A stretch of 64,000 nt of DNA from Bacteroidaceae bacterium (lineage in GTDB: Bacteria; Bacteroidota; Bacteroidia; Bacteroidales; Bacteroidaceae). Numbering within the stretch: the stretch's first letter is position 1; each line of letters begins with the position of its first letter. Below the pieces are notes generated by a model. It was not told the origin of the DNA. It searched no databases and was given only the letters and a program-made list of their open reading frames with translations. The position numbers and the translations under genes are program-made. The stretch spans positions 1 to 64,000 of the forward strand of contig JAFSAT010000036.1 in assembly GCA_017442185.1 (NCBI GenBank), read 5' to 3'. Shown one piece after another: positions 49,731 through 60,100 of this stretch.

Positions 49731-51569
49731 ATGAGAAAAAACATATATATAGCAATCGTGTTACTGATGCTTCTGACAACCACAGGCATCAAAGCACAAA
49801 ACAACGATTATTTCATACACACTGTAAGCAAAGGGCAAACATTGTATTCAATATCACGCATGTACCGAACAAGCGTCAAGGAGATTATTGACCTGAATCC
49901 CGAATGCGTGAGCAACAAAATCTCGATAGGACAAAAAATAAAATTGCGTCAGCGCAACCAATTTGACACACTTGAAGAGGGGGACAATGTCTTATACCAC
50001 ACTATACAACCGGGAGAGACACTCTACCGATTGGGACAAAAATATGGTATCACCCCACAGGATATATGTGCCGCCAACCCCGGGTTGAACATATCCAATT
50101 TCCGCAGTGGAGAGGTGATAATGATTCCGACCTCGAAAAAAGTCACAGTCGCAACCACTCCCACCACCCCCAAACAGCCTGAAAAAAAGGTAAAAAGCGA
50201 CACAATACCCATACGCACCACGCACAAGGTGGAGCGAGGCGAAACGGTATACAAAATAACACATCTCTATGGAATAACAGAAGAGGAGCTCAGAGCCGTC
50301 AACCCACAAATAAAAAAGAACAAACTTAAAAGAAAAACCATACTCAAGATACCCTACTCCTCGCAACAAATAGCAGAGATACATAAAAAAGAGCAGCTTG
50401 CCAAGGAAAAAGAGATAAGCAACGCCGAGATATTCAAAAGTATAGAGAAACTGAAAGACTCCATACAAACATACGACACATTCGAAGGCATACGCGCAGC
50501 CATCATCCTCCCATTCCTTCTTGACAGCTACTCGCCAAACGAACAAGCCCGCATGGTGGAGTATTACGAAGGTTTTCTTATGGCAGTTGAACGTTTGAAA
50601 CGCTTCGGTTACTCATTTGAAATACACACCTACGACTCGGGCAACGAGAATCAAAGTTTAGAACCGCTGTTGTCAAGCGGTGAACTTGATAATATGGACA
50701 TAATAATAGGAGCACTCTACCCCAAGCACAACAAACAACTTGCCGAATTTGCGCAACAAAAAGAGATACCTCTTGTAATCCCCTTTACCTCAAAAGAGGA
50801 CGAGATATTCCGCAACCCGATGGTATACGTCGTAAACACCATACAATCATACTTCTACTCCGAGGTGATAGACCATTTTGGCACAGCCTTCCCCAAAGCC
50901 AACGTCATATTCATAAGCGACGGCAACGACAGCAAGAAAGAATTTGTGAGCGCACTTACCGAAAGTTTCGACAAAAAAGGGACACCTCACACAACAGTCT
51001 CAATTGCCGACATCACCAACATCGACACAGCCGAAGTTAAGCTCAAAGGAGTGATGAAAGAAGATAAAGAGAATATCTTTATCCCCACCTCATCGGGAGA
51101 GGTTACATTGAGCACTCTGCTACCATCACTTACCCTGCTCAACAACGACACGATAGACCTGCCCGACTTTAAGCTCTTCGGTTATCCCGAGTGGCAGATA
51201 TACGCCGGAAACATGCAAAATCAGATATACGAAGTCAACACATACTTCTACGCATCGTTCTTCAGCCACTACACCCTGCCCGAAGCCACCCGCTTCCAAA
51301 ATGAATATATTCGTTGGTACAACCGCGCCCCACAAAATATATATCCACGCTACGGCATGCTCGGTTACGATACAGGCTACGTATTTCTGCTTGCCATCAG
51401 CAAATTCGGTAATAATATGCCGCAAAAAATAAATCAAGTATCTTACACCCCTGTGCAAACAGGCTTTAAGTTTACACGAGTGAACAATTGGGGCGGAATG
51501 GTGAATAAAAAAATATACTTTGTTCACTACACACCCGAATATACAATAGAAAAGATTGACTTTGATTGA
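49731..51569 (+). CDS. Triple-LysM protein fused to a periplasmic-binding-like domain
   Basis: The 612 residues have a signal peptide (about 1-22) and three LysM repeats (about 28-73, 88-134, 165-208, each with GxTLY/GETVY and NP residues) joined by a Thr/Pro/Lys linker. A short coiled region (215-245) leads to a type I periplasmic-binding fold (about 253-600; AIILPFLLDSYS, IIGALYPKHNK, VIFISDGND). LysM binds N-acetylglucosamine in peptidoglycan, and the second half resembles branched-chain amino-acid binding proteins without a known ligand. It is probably a cell-wall-anchored sensor or receptor in the periplasm, paired with the barrel protein that follows. Confidence 0.85.
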   Translation: MRKNIYIAIVLLMLLTTTGIKAQNNDYFIHTVSKGQTLYSISRMYRTSVKEIIDLNPECVSNKISIGQKIKLRQRNQFDTLEEGDNVLYHTIQPGETLYRLGQKYGITPQDICAANPGLNISNFRSGEVIMIPTSKKVTVATTPTTPKQPEKKVKSDTIPIRTTHKVERGETVYKITHLYGITEEELRAVNPQIKKNKLKRKTILKIPYSSQQIAEIHKKEQLAKEKEISNAEIFKSIEKLKDSIQTYDTFEGIRAAIILPFLLDSYSPNEQARMVEYYEGFLMAVERLKRFGYSFEIHTYDSGNENQSLEPLLSSGELDNMDIIIGALYPKHNKQLAEFAQQKEIPLVIPFTSKEDEIFRNPMVYVVNTIQSYFYSEVIDHFGTAFPKANVIFISDGNDSKKEFVSALTESFDKKGTPHTTVSIADITNIDTAEVKLKGVMKEDKENIFIPTSSGEVTLSTLLPSLTLLNNDTIDLPDFKLFGYPEWQIYAGNMQNQIYEVNTYFYASFFSHYTLPEATRFQNEYIRWYNRAPQNIYPRYGMLGYDTGYVFLLAISKFGNNMPQKINQVSYTPVQTGFKFTRVNNWGGMVNKKIYFVHYTPEYTIEKIDFD

Positions 51570-51577
51570 AAAAGAGA

Positions 51578-52267
51578 ATGAAAAGAATAATACCCGTCAT
51601 ATTGACGCTGTTGCTCTCGACAACCACTTATGCACAGATTGAGGAGCCGCGCAACATCCTTGAAATAGGCGTAGCCGGCGGTCTTAACATGAGCCAATTG
51701 GATGTTCAGCCAAACATACGCCAAAAATATCAAAAAGGCCTTAACGGAGGAATAAGCCTGCGCTACACCACAGAAAAATATTTCAAAATGATATGCGCCG
51801 CACAGCTCGAAGTAAACTTCTCGCAAAGAGGTTGGGAAGAGGATTTTGACGACGACACCGGCAACAGCTACAAACGCACGTTAAACTATGTAGAGATTCC
51901 ATTCTTTGCCCATTTGGCGTTTGGCAAGGAGCCGCGCGGCTTTCAATTCTTCATAAATTTAGGGCCGCAGATAGGTTTTTTCCTTAGTGAAGAGGAGGAG
52001 TATATCGGCAGATGGTCGCCCGAGCTTCGTCCGGCAGGCTCGCGCTACATATATGGCAAAAACGTAGAGAATAAATTTGAATATGGCATTGCCGGCGGAT
52101 TAGGTGTCGAACTAAAGACAAAAGTGGGCAATTTCATTATCGAGGGACGATACTACTATGGATTGAGCGATATTTACGGAAATTCAAAAACCGACGACTA
52201 CGGACGCTCGGCAAATAATACCATAACCGCAAGATTGGGATATTCCATCCCACTGTTTAAAGAATAG
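51578..52267 (+). CDS. PorT-type outer-membrane beta-barrel protein
   Basis: From the ATG at 51578 it has 229 residues. A TTG start at 51566 overlapping the previous stop is less likely because it would extend the signal peptide. Signal residues run to about 20 (STTTYAQ). Repeated amphipathic strands follow (GVAGGLNMSQLDV, FFINLGPQIGFFLS, IEGRYYYGLSDIYG), ending in ITARLGYSIPLFKE. The form is the outer-membrane beta-barrel family that includes PorT. It lies 8 bases after the LysM gene, so a joint envelope role is likely. The function is unknown. Confidence 0.8.
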   Translation: MKRIIPVILTLLLSTTTYAQIEEPRNILEIGVAGGLNMSQLDVQPNIRQKYQKGLNGGISLRYTTEKYFKMICAAQLEVNFSQRGWEEDFDDDTGNSYKRTLNYVEIPFFAHLAFGKEPRGFQFFINLGPQIGFFLSEEEEYIGRWSPELRPAGSRYIYGKNVENKFEYGIAGGLGVELKTKVGNFIIEGRYYYGLSDIYGNSKTDDYGRSANNTITARLGYSIPLFKE

Positions 52268-52370
52268 AGATTTAAAGTATTAATTTACTTACGACCGACT
52301 TCATAAGCGAACATTCTATTCTTTCTCATAAAAAGCACCTGAGAGAAACAATTCCAACAACGGAACAAAT

Positions 52371-52416
52371 AAAAAATATGATGGCACATCAATCATAATC
52401 TGCCATCATATTTTTT
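52371..52416. terminator. Bidirectional hairpin terminator between the PorT-type gene and pyrH
   Basis: Sixteen-base arms 52371-52386 and 52401-52416 pair perfectly (ATATGATGGCA core) around a 14-base loop, with A and T runs outside. Confidence 0.9.
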
Positions 52417-52435
52417 ATTTATATTAGAAGAGATA

Positions 52436-53146
52436 TCAAGGATGCACAAATGTTCCAATCTCCTCGCCCTGCATCACACGCTTAAGGTTGCCCACCACAT
52501 CCATGTTAAACACATATATCGGCAGGTTATTTTCGCGACACATTGCAGTGGCAGTAATATCCATAACCTTAAGTCCTCTACTGATAACCTCGTCGTATGA
52601 TATATCGTTGAATTTTGTGGCAGCAGGGTCTTTCTCGGGGTCGGCAGTGTAGATGCCGTCGACACGTGTACCTTTGAGCATCACATCGGCTTCAATCTCT
52701 ATGCCGCGGAGCGATGAGCCTGTATCGGTGGTAAAATATGGACTGCCTGTTCCGGCTGCCATTATCACCACACGCCCCTCTTTCATTGCGTCGATGGCTT
52801 TCCATTTTGTGTAAAATTCACCTACGGGCTCCATTCTTATGGCGGTGAGCACCTTTGTGGGGACACCGACAGCCTCAAGTGCAGAACTTAACGCAAGGCT
52901 GTTTATCACCGTTGCCATCATGCCCATTTGGTCGCCCTTGACGCGATCGAAGCCCTTGCCTGCTCCCGAGAGTCCGCGGAATATGTTTCCACCACCAATC
53001 ACAATGCCAATCTCCACTCCCATTGCAGCAACCTCTTTTATCTGTGCTGCATATTCATTTAGACGCTTAACGTCTATTCCGTACTTTTGTTCTCCCATCA
53101 GGCTCTCGCCACTCAACTTAAGAAGAATGCGTTTGAATTTTGCCAT
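52436..53146 (-). CDS. pyrH: UMP kinase
   Basis: PyrH phosphorylates UMP to UDP, feeding pyrimidine nucleotide and cell-wall precursors. From the ATG at 53146 it has 236 residues (MAKFKRILLKLSGESLMG). IGIVIGGGNIFRG, the GDQMGMMATVIN segment and AAGTGSPYFTTDTGSSLRG are the amino-acid-kinase and UMP-kinase motifs. An open frame to 53185 adds 13 residues, but a -7 box at 53183-53190 overlaps it, so the shorter start is right. In most Bacteroidetes pyrH lies near frr or tsf. Here it is a single gene. Confidence 0.97.
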   Translation of the reverse strand: MAKFKRILLKLSGESLMGEQKYGIDVKRLNEYAAQIKEVAAMGVEIGIVIGGGNIFRGLSGAGKGFDRVKGDQMGMMATVINSLALSSALEAVGVPTKVLTAIRMEPVGEFYTKWKAIDAMKEGRVVIMAAGTGSPYFTTDTGSSLRGIEIEADVMLKGTRVDGIYTADPEKDPAATKFNDISYDEVISRGLKVMDITATAMCRENNLPIYVFNMDVVGNLKRVMQGEEIGTFVHP

Positions 53147-53182
53147 AATATAAAACTTTTGATAATTCAATGTTAACAGGAA

Positions 53183-53190
53183 CAAATTTA
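53183..53190 (-). promoter_or_regulatory. -7 box of pyrH
   Basis: TAAATTTG on the minus strand fits the consensus, with ATTG about 21 bases upstream. The predicted start near 53176 gives a 30-base leader and supports the ATG at 53146. Confidence 0.6.
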
Positions 53191-53231
53191 TGAATTATTT
53201 CATTAAAACCACAATAAAGGTTAAATTATTC

Positions 53232-53239
53232 TATCTTTG
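53232..53239 (+). promoter_or_regulatory. -7 box of the small membrane gene at 53339
   Basis: TATCTTTG followed by C is a perfect match. The leader would be about 93 bases. No TTTG lies at the ideal upstream distance. Confidence 0.55.
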
Positions 53240-53338
53240 CTTTCAATTATAGCCGGTTTTTGGAGGATAGATAAAAAAGATTTAACTTCGCAGAAAGATT
53301 TTATAAGTTAAAAAACAAACAAAAAGCCTTTTCAGAAA

Positions 53339-53575
53339 ATGAGATTCCTAAAAAACCCCAATATAACGGTTGCGCTGCTGTTCATATACTCAACTTGCAT
53401 GTATATATACTTTTTTCCTCGTAACAACGAGATGAGCAACACCGAGAAATGGATAATAATAGCTGTGTCGTATGCTATTCTTGTGGCGCTTTGGTTTCTG
53501 ATGCGTCGTCGTAACCGTCTGCGTCGCGAGCGTGAGGAGGATATGAGAAGCAACAAGACGAGCGACAGACAATAA
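53339..53575 (+). CDS. Small two-helix membrane protein, function unknown
   Basis: The 78 residues have two hydrophobic helices (about 8-26 and 38-55) and then a strongly basic cytosolic tail (LMRRRNRLRREREEDMRSN). Positive-inside reasoning puts the tail in the cytosol. It is divergent from pyrH. No family is recognised. The start at 53339 is the first ATG, and the composition is typical of a real small protein. Confidence 0.7.
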   Translation: MRFLKNPNITVALLFIYSTCMYIYFFPRNNEMSNTEKWIIIAVSYAILVALWFLMRRRNRLRREREEDMRSNKTSDRQ

Positions 53576-53656
53576 TTTTTTTCAGATTTTCAGATACTTT
53601 TATATTCTTGCGTTGCTTTTCCGGCGTTTTTCAGATATATTTTCTCCAATATAGTA

Positions 53657-53829
53657 AGAGGCTGTTTTATTTTTTCAAATATAATGTTTACATCATGAGC
53701 GATTTTCACATGCTTATTTATGCTCATTTTCGCAGTTTTACAGCCTGCCGTGCGTTCATATAAAAAATGAAAAAACATTATAAAAAAGAGCCATAGAATA
53801 TCAATGAGATAAATCTAAACTTCTTTTTA
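53657..53829 (+). repeat. Dispersed intergenic repeat, copy D
   Basis: It starts AGAGGCTGTTTTATTTTTTC and ends AAATCTAAACTTCTTTTTA. The interior (CTTATTTATGCTC, CAGCCTGCCGTGCG, then ATAAAAAATGAAAAAAC) follows copy B segment by segment, though more diverged. It fills most of the 360-base gap between the small membrane gene and rarA. A 62-codon minus-strand frame inside it is not conserved in the other copies and is not annotated. Bases 53868-53935 hold nothing I can support. Confidence 0.75.
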
Positions 53830-53867
53830 GAGATTGGCAGAAAAATTTTTCTGCCAATCTCTAAAAA
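53824..53867. terminator. Perfect 44-bp palindrome downstream of rarA and the small membrane gene
   Basis: The sequence is self-complementary about 53845/53846, with inner GATTGGCAG and outer A/T runs. It touches the end of repeat copy D and can terminate both convergent units. Confidence 0.88.
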
Positions 53868-53935
53868 ATATCTTAATACCGACATTCAACCAATCACAAA
53901 AACAGGTCACTCGGCACATTGCTACATGTTCACTC

Positions 53936-55216
53936 CTATTTTGAGAATGGCTTGTCGTTGCCCCAGCATTGGTGCATCCACGATTTTATCTTAGCCTCGG
54001 CAGCATTGTCCTGCGGCATCCAGAAACTGAAATTCTCACCTGCATCGGGTAGGAACTGCTGTTTCACAAAATGCCCCGGGAAGTCATGAGCATATTTATA
54101 GCCATCTGAATAGCCAAGCTCTTTCATCAGTTTTGTAGGAGCATTCCTAAGATGCAACGGGACCGGCAGATTTCCTGTATTTTGCACCGTTGCAATAGCG
54201 TTGTTTATTCCCATGTACGCCGAATTGCTCTTGGGCGAGGTTGCAAGATATACCGTAGCCTGAGCAAGCGGAATACGCCCCTCGGGCCAACCGATTTTCA
54301 TTACTGCATCGAAAGCAGCATTGGCAAGCAGAAGAGCATTAGGATTTGCAAGCCCTACATCCTCGGATGCAGATATTATCAGACGGCGGGCAATGAAAGC
54401 AGGGTCTTCGCCCCCCTCAATCATACGTGCGAGCCAATAGAGTGCTGCATCGGGGTCGCTTCCGCGTATAGATTTTATAAAGGCCGATATTATGTCGTAG
54501 TGCATCTCACCGTCTTTGTCATAAGCCAACGGGTTCTGTTGCAGACGCTCCACAACCTTGGCGTCTGTTACAACAACGGGAGTATCGACCTCTGCTTCTA
54601 CAACAAGTTCAAGAATATTAAGTAATTTGCGAGCGTCTCCACCGCTGTATCGCAACATTGCATCCGTTTCCCTAAGCTCAATCTGTCGCTTTTTCAGTTC
54701 ACTGTCTGCCTCAATCGCATTATGCAACAGTTGAAGAAGGTCGTCCTTTTCCAAGGATTTAAGAACATACAATTGGCAGCGCGATAACAACGGGCGTATC
54801 ACCTCAAACGAAGGATTTTCGGTAGTGGCTCCTATCAGCGTCACCACCCCTTTTTCAACCGCACTTAAGAGAGAGTCTTGCTGTGATTTATTGAATCGGT
54901 GAATCTCATCTATAAACAGTATGGCTCCGCCATTTGAGAATAGTGGAGAGGACTTGGCTTTCTCGATAACCTCACGAACCTCTTTGACGCCCGAGGATAC
55001 CGCGTTGAGGGTGTAAAAGGGACGATTGAGTTTGTTTGCGATAATACCTGCAATGGTTGTTTTTCCGGTACCGGGAGGGCCCCACAGTATAAACGACAAA
55101 AGTCGGCCCGAATCCACCATACGGCGAAGGACTGCTCCTTCGCCGACAAGGTGTTTCTGACCAACAAAACCGTCAAAATCTCGCGGTCTTAATCGTTCTG
55201 CAAGCGGCCGTGCCAT
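53936..55216 (-). CDS. rarA: Replication-associated recombination protein A (AAA+ ATPase)
   Basis: RarA/MgsA is a clamp-loader-like ATPase that acts at stalled replication forks. The 426 residues show RPRDFDGFVGQKHLVG at the start, Walker A GPPGTGKT (46-53), Walker B with ILFIDEIHRFNKSQQ, a GATTENPSFEV sensor segment, and the C-terminal tetramer domain (SAFIKSIRGSDPDAALYWLARM). Length is normal. Its start overlaps the fhs stop in TGATG, so fhs and rarA form one unit. Confidence 0.96.
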   Translation of the reverse strand: MARPLAERLRPRDFDGFVGQKHLVGEGAVLRRMVDSGRLLSFILWGPPGTGKTTIAGIIANKLNRPFYTLNAVSSGVKEVREVIEKAKSSPLFSNGGAILFIDEIHRFNKSQQDSLLSAVEKGVVTLIGATTENPSFEVIRPLLSRCQLYVLKSLEKDDLLQLLHNAIEADSELKKRQIELRETDAMLRYSGGDARKLLNILELVVEAEVDTPVVVTDAKVVERLQQNPLAYDKDGEMHYDIISAFIKSIRGSDPDAALYWLARMIEGGEDPAFIARRLIISASEDVGLANPNALLLANAAFDAVMKIGWPEGRIPLAQATVYLATSPKSNSAYMGINNAIATVQNTGNLPVPLHLRNAPTKLMKELGYSDGYKYAHDFPGHFVKQQFLPDAGENFSFWMPQDNAAEAKIKSWMHQCWGNDKPFSK

Positions 55217-56880
55217 CAGCTTAAGCCAACTATCTCTCCGTCGATATAATCAATATGGTTGGCCTGCGGCTCTTTGGGCAGACCGGGCATGCGCATGATA
55301 TTTCCGGCAATGGCCACTATCATTTCGGAACCTGCATTCAGCACTACATCGCGTATATGCAGGTCGAATCCGCTCACTGCGCCATACAATTTATCGTCGC
55401 CCGAGAATGAGAACTGTGTTTTTGCTATACAAACGGGGAATGACGACATGCCATGCTTCTCGGCCAATTTAATGCGGTCGAGTGCAGGCTTGGCAAAAGA
55501 GACTGAAGCGGCACGATATATCTTTTTTGCCACTTTTTCTATCTTTGTGCGTATATCGTCGTTGTCGTCGTATGTAAAGGTAAGTGGTTTCTGTGAGGGA
55601 TTCTTCTCGATAGTATCTACAACAATCTCGGCCATTTCAATTGCACCCTCGCCACCGAGAGCAAAAGCGTTGTTTATCACAAAGGGCAAGGCAAGTTCTT
55701 TCTCACAATGCTCACGCAGCAGTGCCATCTCTTCGTCGGTATCTGTGGCAAAGCGATTGAACACTACAATCACCGATTGTCCGAACGAGCGAAGGTTCTC
55801 TACATGACGGTCGAGGTTGGCAAGTCCGTTGCGCAGTCCCTCCATGTCCGGTTCTTTTATACGGTCGAGTGCCACACCTCCGTGCATTTTCAATCCTTGT
55901 GCAGTGGCCACTATCACCGTAGCGTCGGGCTGTAATCCGCTCTTTCGGCATAAAATGTTATAAAATTTCTCAGCACCAAGGTCGGCACCGAAGCCGGCCT
56001 CTGTAATTGTATATTCGCTGTTGGCAAGCGCCATCTTGGTTGCTATCTGCGAGTTGCAACCGTGAGCAATGTTTGCAAACGGGCCTCCATGCACAATGGC
56101 AGGGGTATTCTCGGTTGTCTGCACAAGATTGGGCTGGATGGCATCTTTCAAAAGTACCATGATAGAGCCTGCCGCCCCTAAGTCCTTCACAGTGAATGGA
56201 GCGCCTTCGTATGTATATCCAAGCAGGATATTCTCTATTCGACGGCGCAGGTCAGCCTCGTCTGAAGCAAGACACAGTATCGCCATAAGTTCCGATGCCG
56301 GAGTTATATCGAAGCCGGCCTGCTGTGTAAGTCCGTTGGTAGAGGGGCCGAGACCCGTAACAATGGAGCGCAACGAACGGTCGTTGACATCGAGCACACG
56401 ACGCCACAAAATCTCTTTAAGCCCGAATCCTTCCTTTGCATGCTGATACAGGTAGTTGTCGAGAAGCGCGGATATCATATTATGCGCCGATGTTATCGCA
56501 TGAAAATCACCTGTAAAATGCAGATTAATCTTTTCCATCGGCAACACTTGTGCATAGCCACCGCCGGCCGCACCGCCCTTCATACCGAAGCAGGGACCCA
56601 ACGAGGGTTCGCGCAACGCTACCACGGCTTTTTTCCCAATCTTGTTAAGCCCCAGCGCCAAACCTATTGAAACGGTGGTTTTTCCTATTCCTGCTTTGGT
56701 GGCGGTGATTGCCGTAACAAGTATCAGCTTTCCCTTTTGTTCACCCATAAGATGCAACGGTAGTTTTGCTATATATTTGCCATAGTGTTCCAAATCTTCG
56801 GCTGCAATTCCTATTTTTGCCGCCACATTTTCTATACGCTCAAGTTGCGTTTCATGAGCAATCTGAATATCAGTCTTCAT
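55216..56880 (-). CDS. fhs: Formate-tetrahydrofolate ligase
   Basis: Fhs makes 10-formyl-tetrahydrofolate from formate, tetrahydrofolate and ATP, feeding purine and formyl-methionine synthesis. The 554 residues match the usual length. The P-loop reads KAGIGKTT (62-69), with Ile where most have Glu (GEGKTT). [20 protein letters not shown] (90-109) and [10 protein letters not shown] are strong family signatures. It is the first gene of fhs-rarA, behind a full-consensus promoter and a folded leader of about 110 bases. Confidence 0.97.
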   Translation of the reverse strand: MKTDIQIAHETQLERIENVAAKIGIAAEDLEHYGKYIAKLPLHLMGEQKGKLILVTAITATKAGIGKTTVSIGLALGLNKIGKKAVVALREPSLGPCFGMKGGAAGGGYAQVLPMEKINLHFTGDFHAITSAHNMISALLDNYLYQHAKEGFGLKEILWRRVLDVNDRSLRSIVTGLGPSTNGLTQQAGFDITPASELMAILCLASDEADLRRRIENILLGYTYEGAPFTVKDLGAAGSIMVLLKDAIQPNLVQTTENTPAIVHGGPFANIAHGCNSQIATKMALANSEYTITEAGFGADLGAEKFYNILCRKSGLQPDATVIVATAQGLKMHGGVALDRIKEPDMEGLRNGLANLDRHVENLRSFGQSVIVVFNRFATDTDEEMALLREHCEKELALPFVINNAFALGGEGAIEMAEIVVDTIEKNPSQKPLTFTYDDNDDIRTKIEKVAKKIYRAASVSFAKPALDRIKLAEKHGMSSFPVCIAKTQFSFSGDDKLYGAVSGFDLHIRDVVLNAGSEMIVAIAGNIMRMPGLPKEPQANHIDYIDGEIVGLS

Positions 56881-56924
56881 AAATATCTATTTTTTTATAT
56901 TCTTAATTTACAAACAGATGCACA

Positions 56925-56991
56925 CATGAATAACGTAGGTATCATACACAACTGGCTGTATACCTTTTGACACGTGTAACAGTTATTCATG
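56925..56991 (-). ncRNA. Candidate structured regulatory leader of fhs
   Basis: In the transcript (minus strand) a perfect 10-bp stem, CATGAATAAC with GTTATTCATG (arms 56982-56991 and 56925-56934), begins within a few bases of the predicted 5' end. It encloses a second, bulged stem (AGGUA-UACA / UGUA-UACCU, arms 56957-56965 and 56937-56948, 3-base bulge) with loop GCCAGUUG. A self-complementary ACACGTGT lies between them. About 44 A/T-rich bases then lead to the ATG. I do not recognise a known class. The ZTP riboswitch, known before fhs in other bacteria, has a CCGCCTGGGC element that is absent here. Confidence 0.5.
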
Positions 56992-56999
56992 CCTTAAGG

Positions 57000-57030
57000 C
57001 AAAGATAACCATATTCCGCCTATAAGCAAA
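57000..57030 (-). promoter_or_regulatory. Consensus promoter of fhs-rarA
   Basis: TTTG (57027-57030), exactly 19 bases, then TATCTTTG (57000-57007) on the minus strand: a full consensus match. The predicted start near 56993 makes a leader of about 113 bases. The rest of the gap to the tricorn-like gene (57031-57187) is A/T-rich and shows nothing I can name. Confidence 0.88.
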
Positions 57031-57187
57031 GTAAAATCAGGTTATTTTGATAAACAAAAATATTTTTTCTGCACATTTTACATGATTTTGATGCTACTTG
57101 GTTTTTTTATCATATTTTTTAGCTAATATTGTAAATTGTTTACATTCATCTGATTTTTTGTGAATAATATTCAAAAACACATATAAT

Positions 57188-60100
57188 ATGAAAAAGAGAC
57201 TATTGCTTGGCGTATTGTGCGCCTTTTCTATTGTCAGCACAGCTCAAATAACACCTCGATGGCTGCGTAATTGTGCAATCTCGCCCGATGGCAGCACCAT
57301 AGTATTCACCTACATGGGTGATATTTTCAGTGTACCTGTTCAGGGTGGCGAAGCTCGGCAACTGACATCACACAGCGCCTACGACACGGCTCCTGTATGG
57401 TCGCCCGACAGCAAAAGTATTGCATTTGCCTCTACACGCAACGGCAGCATGGATGTATATCTGATAGCCAAAGAGGGTGGCACAGCCAAGCGTCTCACCA
57501 CAAATGCGGCACAAGAGAAGCCTGTGGCTTTTCTAAACAACAAGGAGGTACTATATGCTGCTACATTGCTACCAACCACTGAGTATGGCGAATTTCCCGG
57601 AAGAAGTCAAATATACAAAGTAGCAACCGACGCTTCGCGCCCGGCACTATTCTCGTCGGAATATATGGAAGCAATTGATATCGACAACAAAGGGCGCATT
57701 CTGTATCACGACAAAAAGGGTTATGAAGATACATGGCGCAAACACCATCGCTCATCCATCACACGCGATATTTGGCTCACCAATTGCAACGGAGAAAGAA
57801 AATATACACGCCTTTCTGCATTTGACGGAGAAGACCGCCACCCTGTGTGGGCAGGCAACGGCGATAACTACTACTATCTGAGCGAGCGCGACGGCAGTTT
57901 CAACATATACCTCTCATCGGTAAGCGATACCCACCAACAGAAGCAGATAACAACGCACAGCAAACATCCTGTACGTTTCCTCACCGCCTCGGACAACGGC
58001 ACACTTTGCTATGCCTACGATGGCGACATATACACCATTAAAAATGGAGGAAAGCCGCAAAAAACAGATATAACGCTCACTGCCGACATAGCCCCGACAG
58101 AACGAAGAATAATGAATCTGACAAACGGAGCATCGTCCATTGCAATATCGCCTGACGGCAAAGAGATAGCCTTTGTGGTGCGCGGCGATGTATATGTAAC
58201 AATGACAGAGCACAACACCACACGCCGCATCACCGACACCCCCGAACAGGAACGCAATATAGAGATAAGCCCCGATGGACGCACCCTTATATACTCATCG
58301 GAGCGCAACGGAGTATGGGGCATATACACCACCACAATCGTGCGCGAAGATGACAAATACTTTACACACGCTGCCGAACTGCGCGAAGAGCCACTTGTCG
58401 TTGGAAAGAAGACCGCATTTCAGCCCACCTTCTCGCCCGACGGCAAAGAGGTCGCATACCTGGAGAATCGCACCACCCTGCGTGTCATAAACCTTAAATC
58501 AAAAAACACACGCACCGTGCTCGACGGCAAATATAACTACTCGTACAGCGATGGCGATGTAAGCTACACATGGTCGCCCGACAGCAAATGGTTCCTCGTC
58601 GACTACATAGGCATAGGCGGATGGAACAACACCGACATTGCCCTTGTAAGCGCCGACGGCAAAGGAGAGATACACAACCTGACCGAGAGTGGCTACACCG
58701 ACTCAAATGCACGTTGGGCACTCGACGGCAAAGCCATGATATGGAGCAGCGACCGCGCAGGCTACCGCAGCCACGGCAGCTGGGGCGCACATCGCGACGA
58801 ATATATAATGTTCTTCGATGCCGAAGCCTACGAAAAATTCAAAATGAGTAAAGAGGAGCTTGAGCTATACGAAGAGGCCGAAAAATCACAAAAAGAAAAA
58901 GAAAACAAAAAGAAAGAGGGCGAAAATAAAAAAGACGACAAAAAGAAAGACAAAGACAAAGAGAAAGAGAAAAAAGAAGAGAGCGTTGCCCCACTTGAAT
59001 TTGACCTTGAGAACAGAAAAGAGCGCATCATACGCCTGACCACACACTCATCATCCTTAGGCGATGCAGTACTGTCGAAGAGCGGCGATAAACTATTCTA
59101 CCTGACAAGTTTCGAGGCAGGGATGGATCTTTGGGAACGAAACCTCCGCGAAGGCAGCGACAAAATTGTTGCAAAAGGATTCGGATACGGACGTCTGATA
59201 CCCGACAAAAAACAAGAGCAGATATACTCATCATCGGGCAGCATAAAGCGATACGACACAAAATCGGGACAAGTAAAGAACATCACATTCAATGCCGAAT
59301 ATATTCACAAGCCACTTGCAGTGAGAGAATATATCTTCGATCATGTGTGGCGACAAGTAAAAGATAAATTCTACGACACCGAACTGCACGGAGTAGATTG
59401 GGAATATTACGGAAAGGAATATCGCAAATTTCTGCCCCATATAAGCAACAACACCGACTTTGCCGAACTTCTGTCGGAGATGCTCGGCGAACTTAACGCA
59501 TCACACACCGGTGCTCGTTCAGGCATAGGAAGCAATTACAGCACAGCAGTTTTAGGCGCATTCTACGACCTCGACTATAAAGGCGACGGACTTAAAATAA
59601 AAGAGATAATAAAACAAAGTCCTCTTTCAAAAGCAAAATCCAAGATAAAGAGTGGCTGCATCATAGAAAAGATAAACGGAAACGAAATAAAAGCAAACAC
59701 TGACTACTACCCTCTGCTTGAGAATAAAGCCGGCAAAAAAGTGCTGCTCACCATATATGACCCCGAGAAAAAAGAGCACTTTGAGGAGTGGATAAAACCC
59801 ATAAGCGCAGGCGCCGAGCAGGAACTTCTATACAAACGTTGGGTTGAGAAGAACCGCGCAATGACCGACTCACTCTCAAACGGACGTATAGGATATATTC
59901 ACGTAAGAAGCATGAACAGCGAGAGCTTCCGCAATACATATTCCGAACTTCTGGGACGCTACCGCAACCACGAAGCCATACTCATCGACACACGTCACAA
60001 TGGCGGAGGATGGCTCCACGAAGACCTTGCAATACTTTTATCGGGCAAAGAGTATCAACGCTTTGTTCCGCGAGGTCAATATATAGGAAGCGACCCTTAC

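Noticed and set aside
53590..53778. 62-codon minus-strand frame within repeat copy D
   Set aside because: It is interrupted in copies B and C and has no start signals. It is better explained by the repeat.
56881..57000. ZTP (pfl) riboswitch before fhs
   Set aside because: The position fits, but the conserved CCGCCTGGGC element is absent. The leader is reported only as an unclassified structured candidate.
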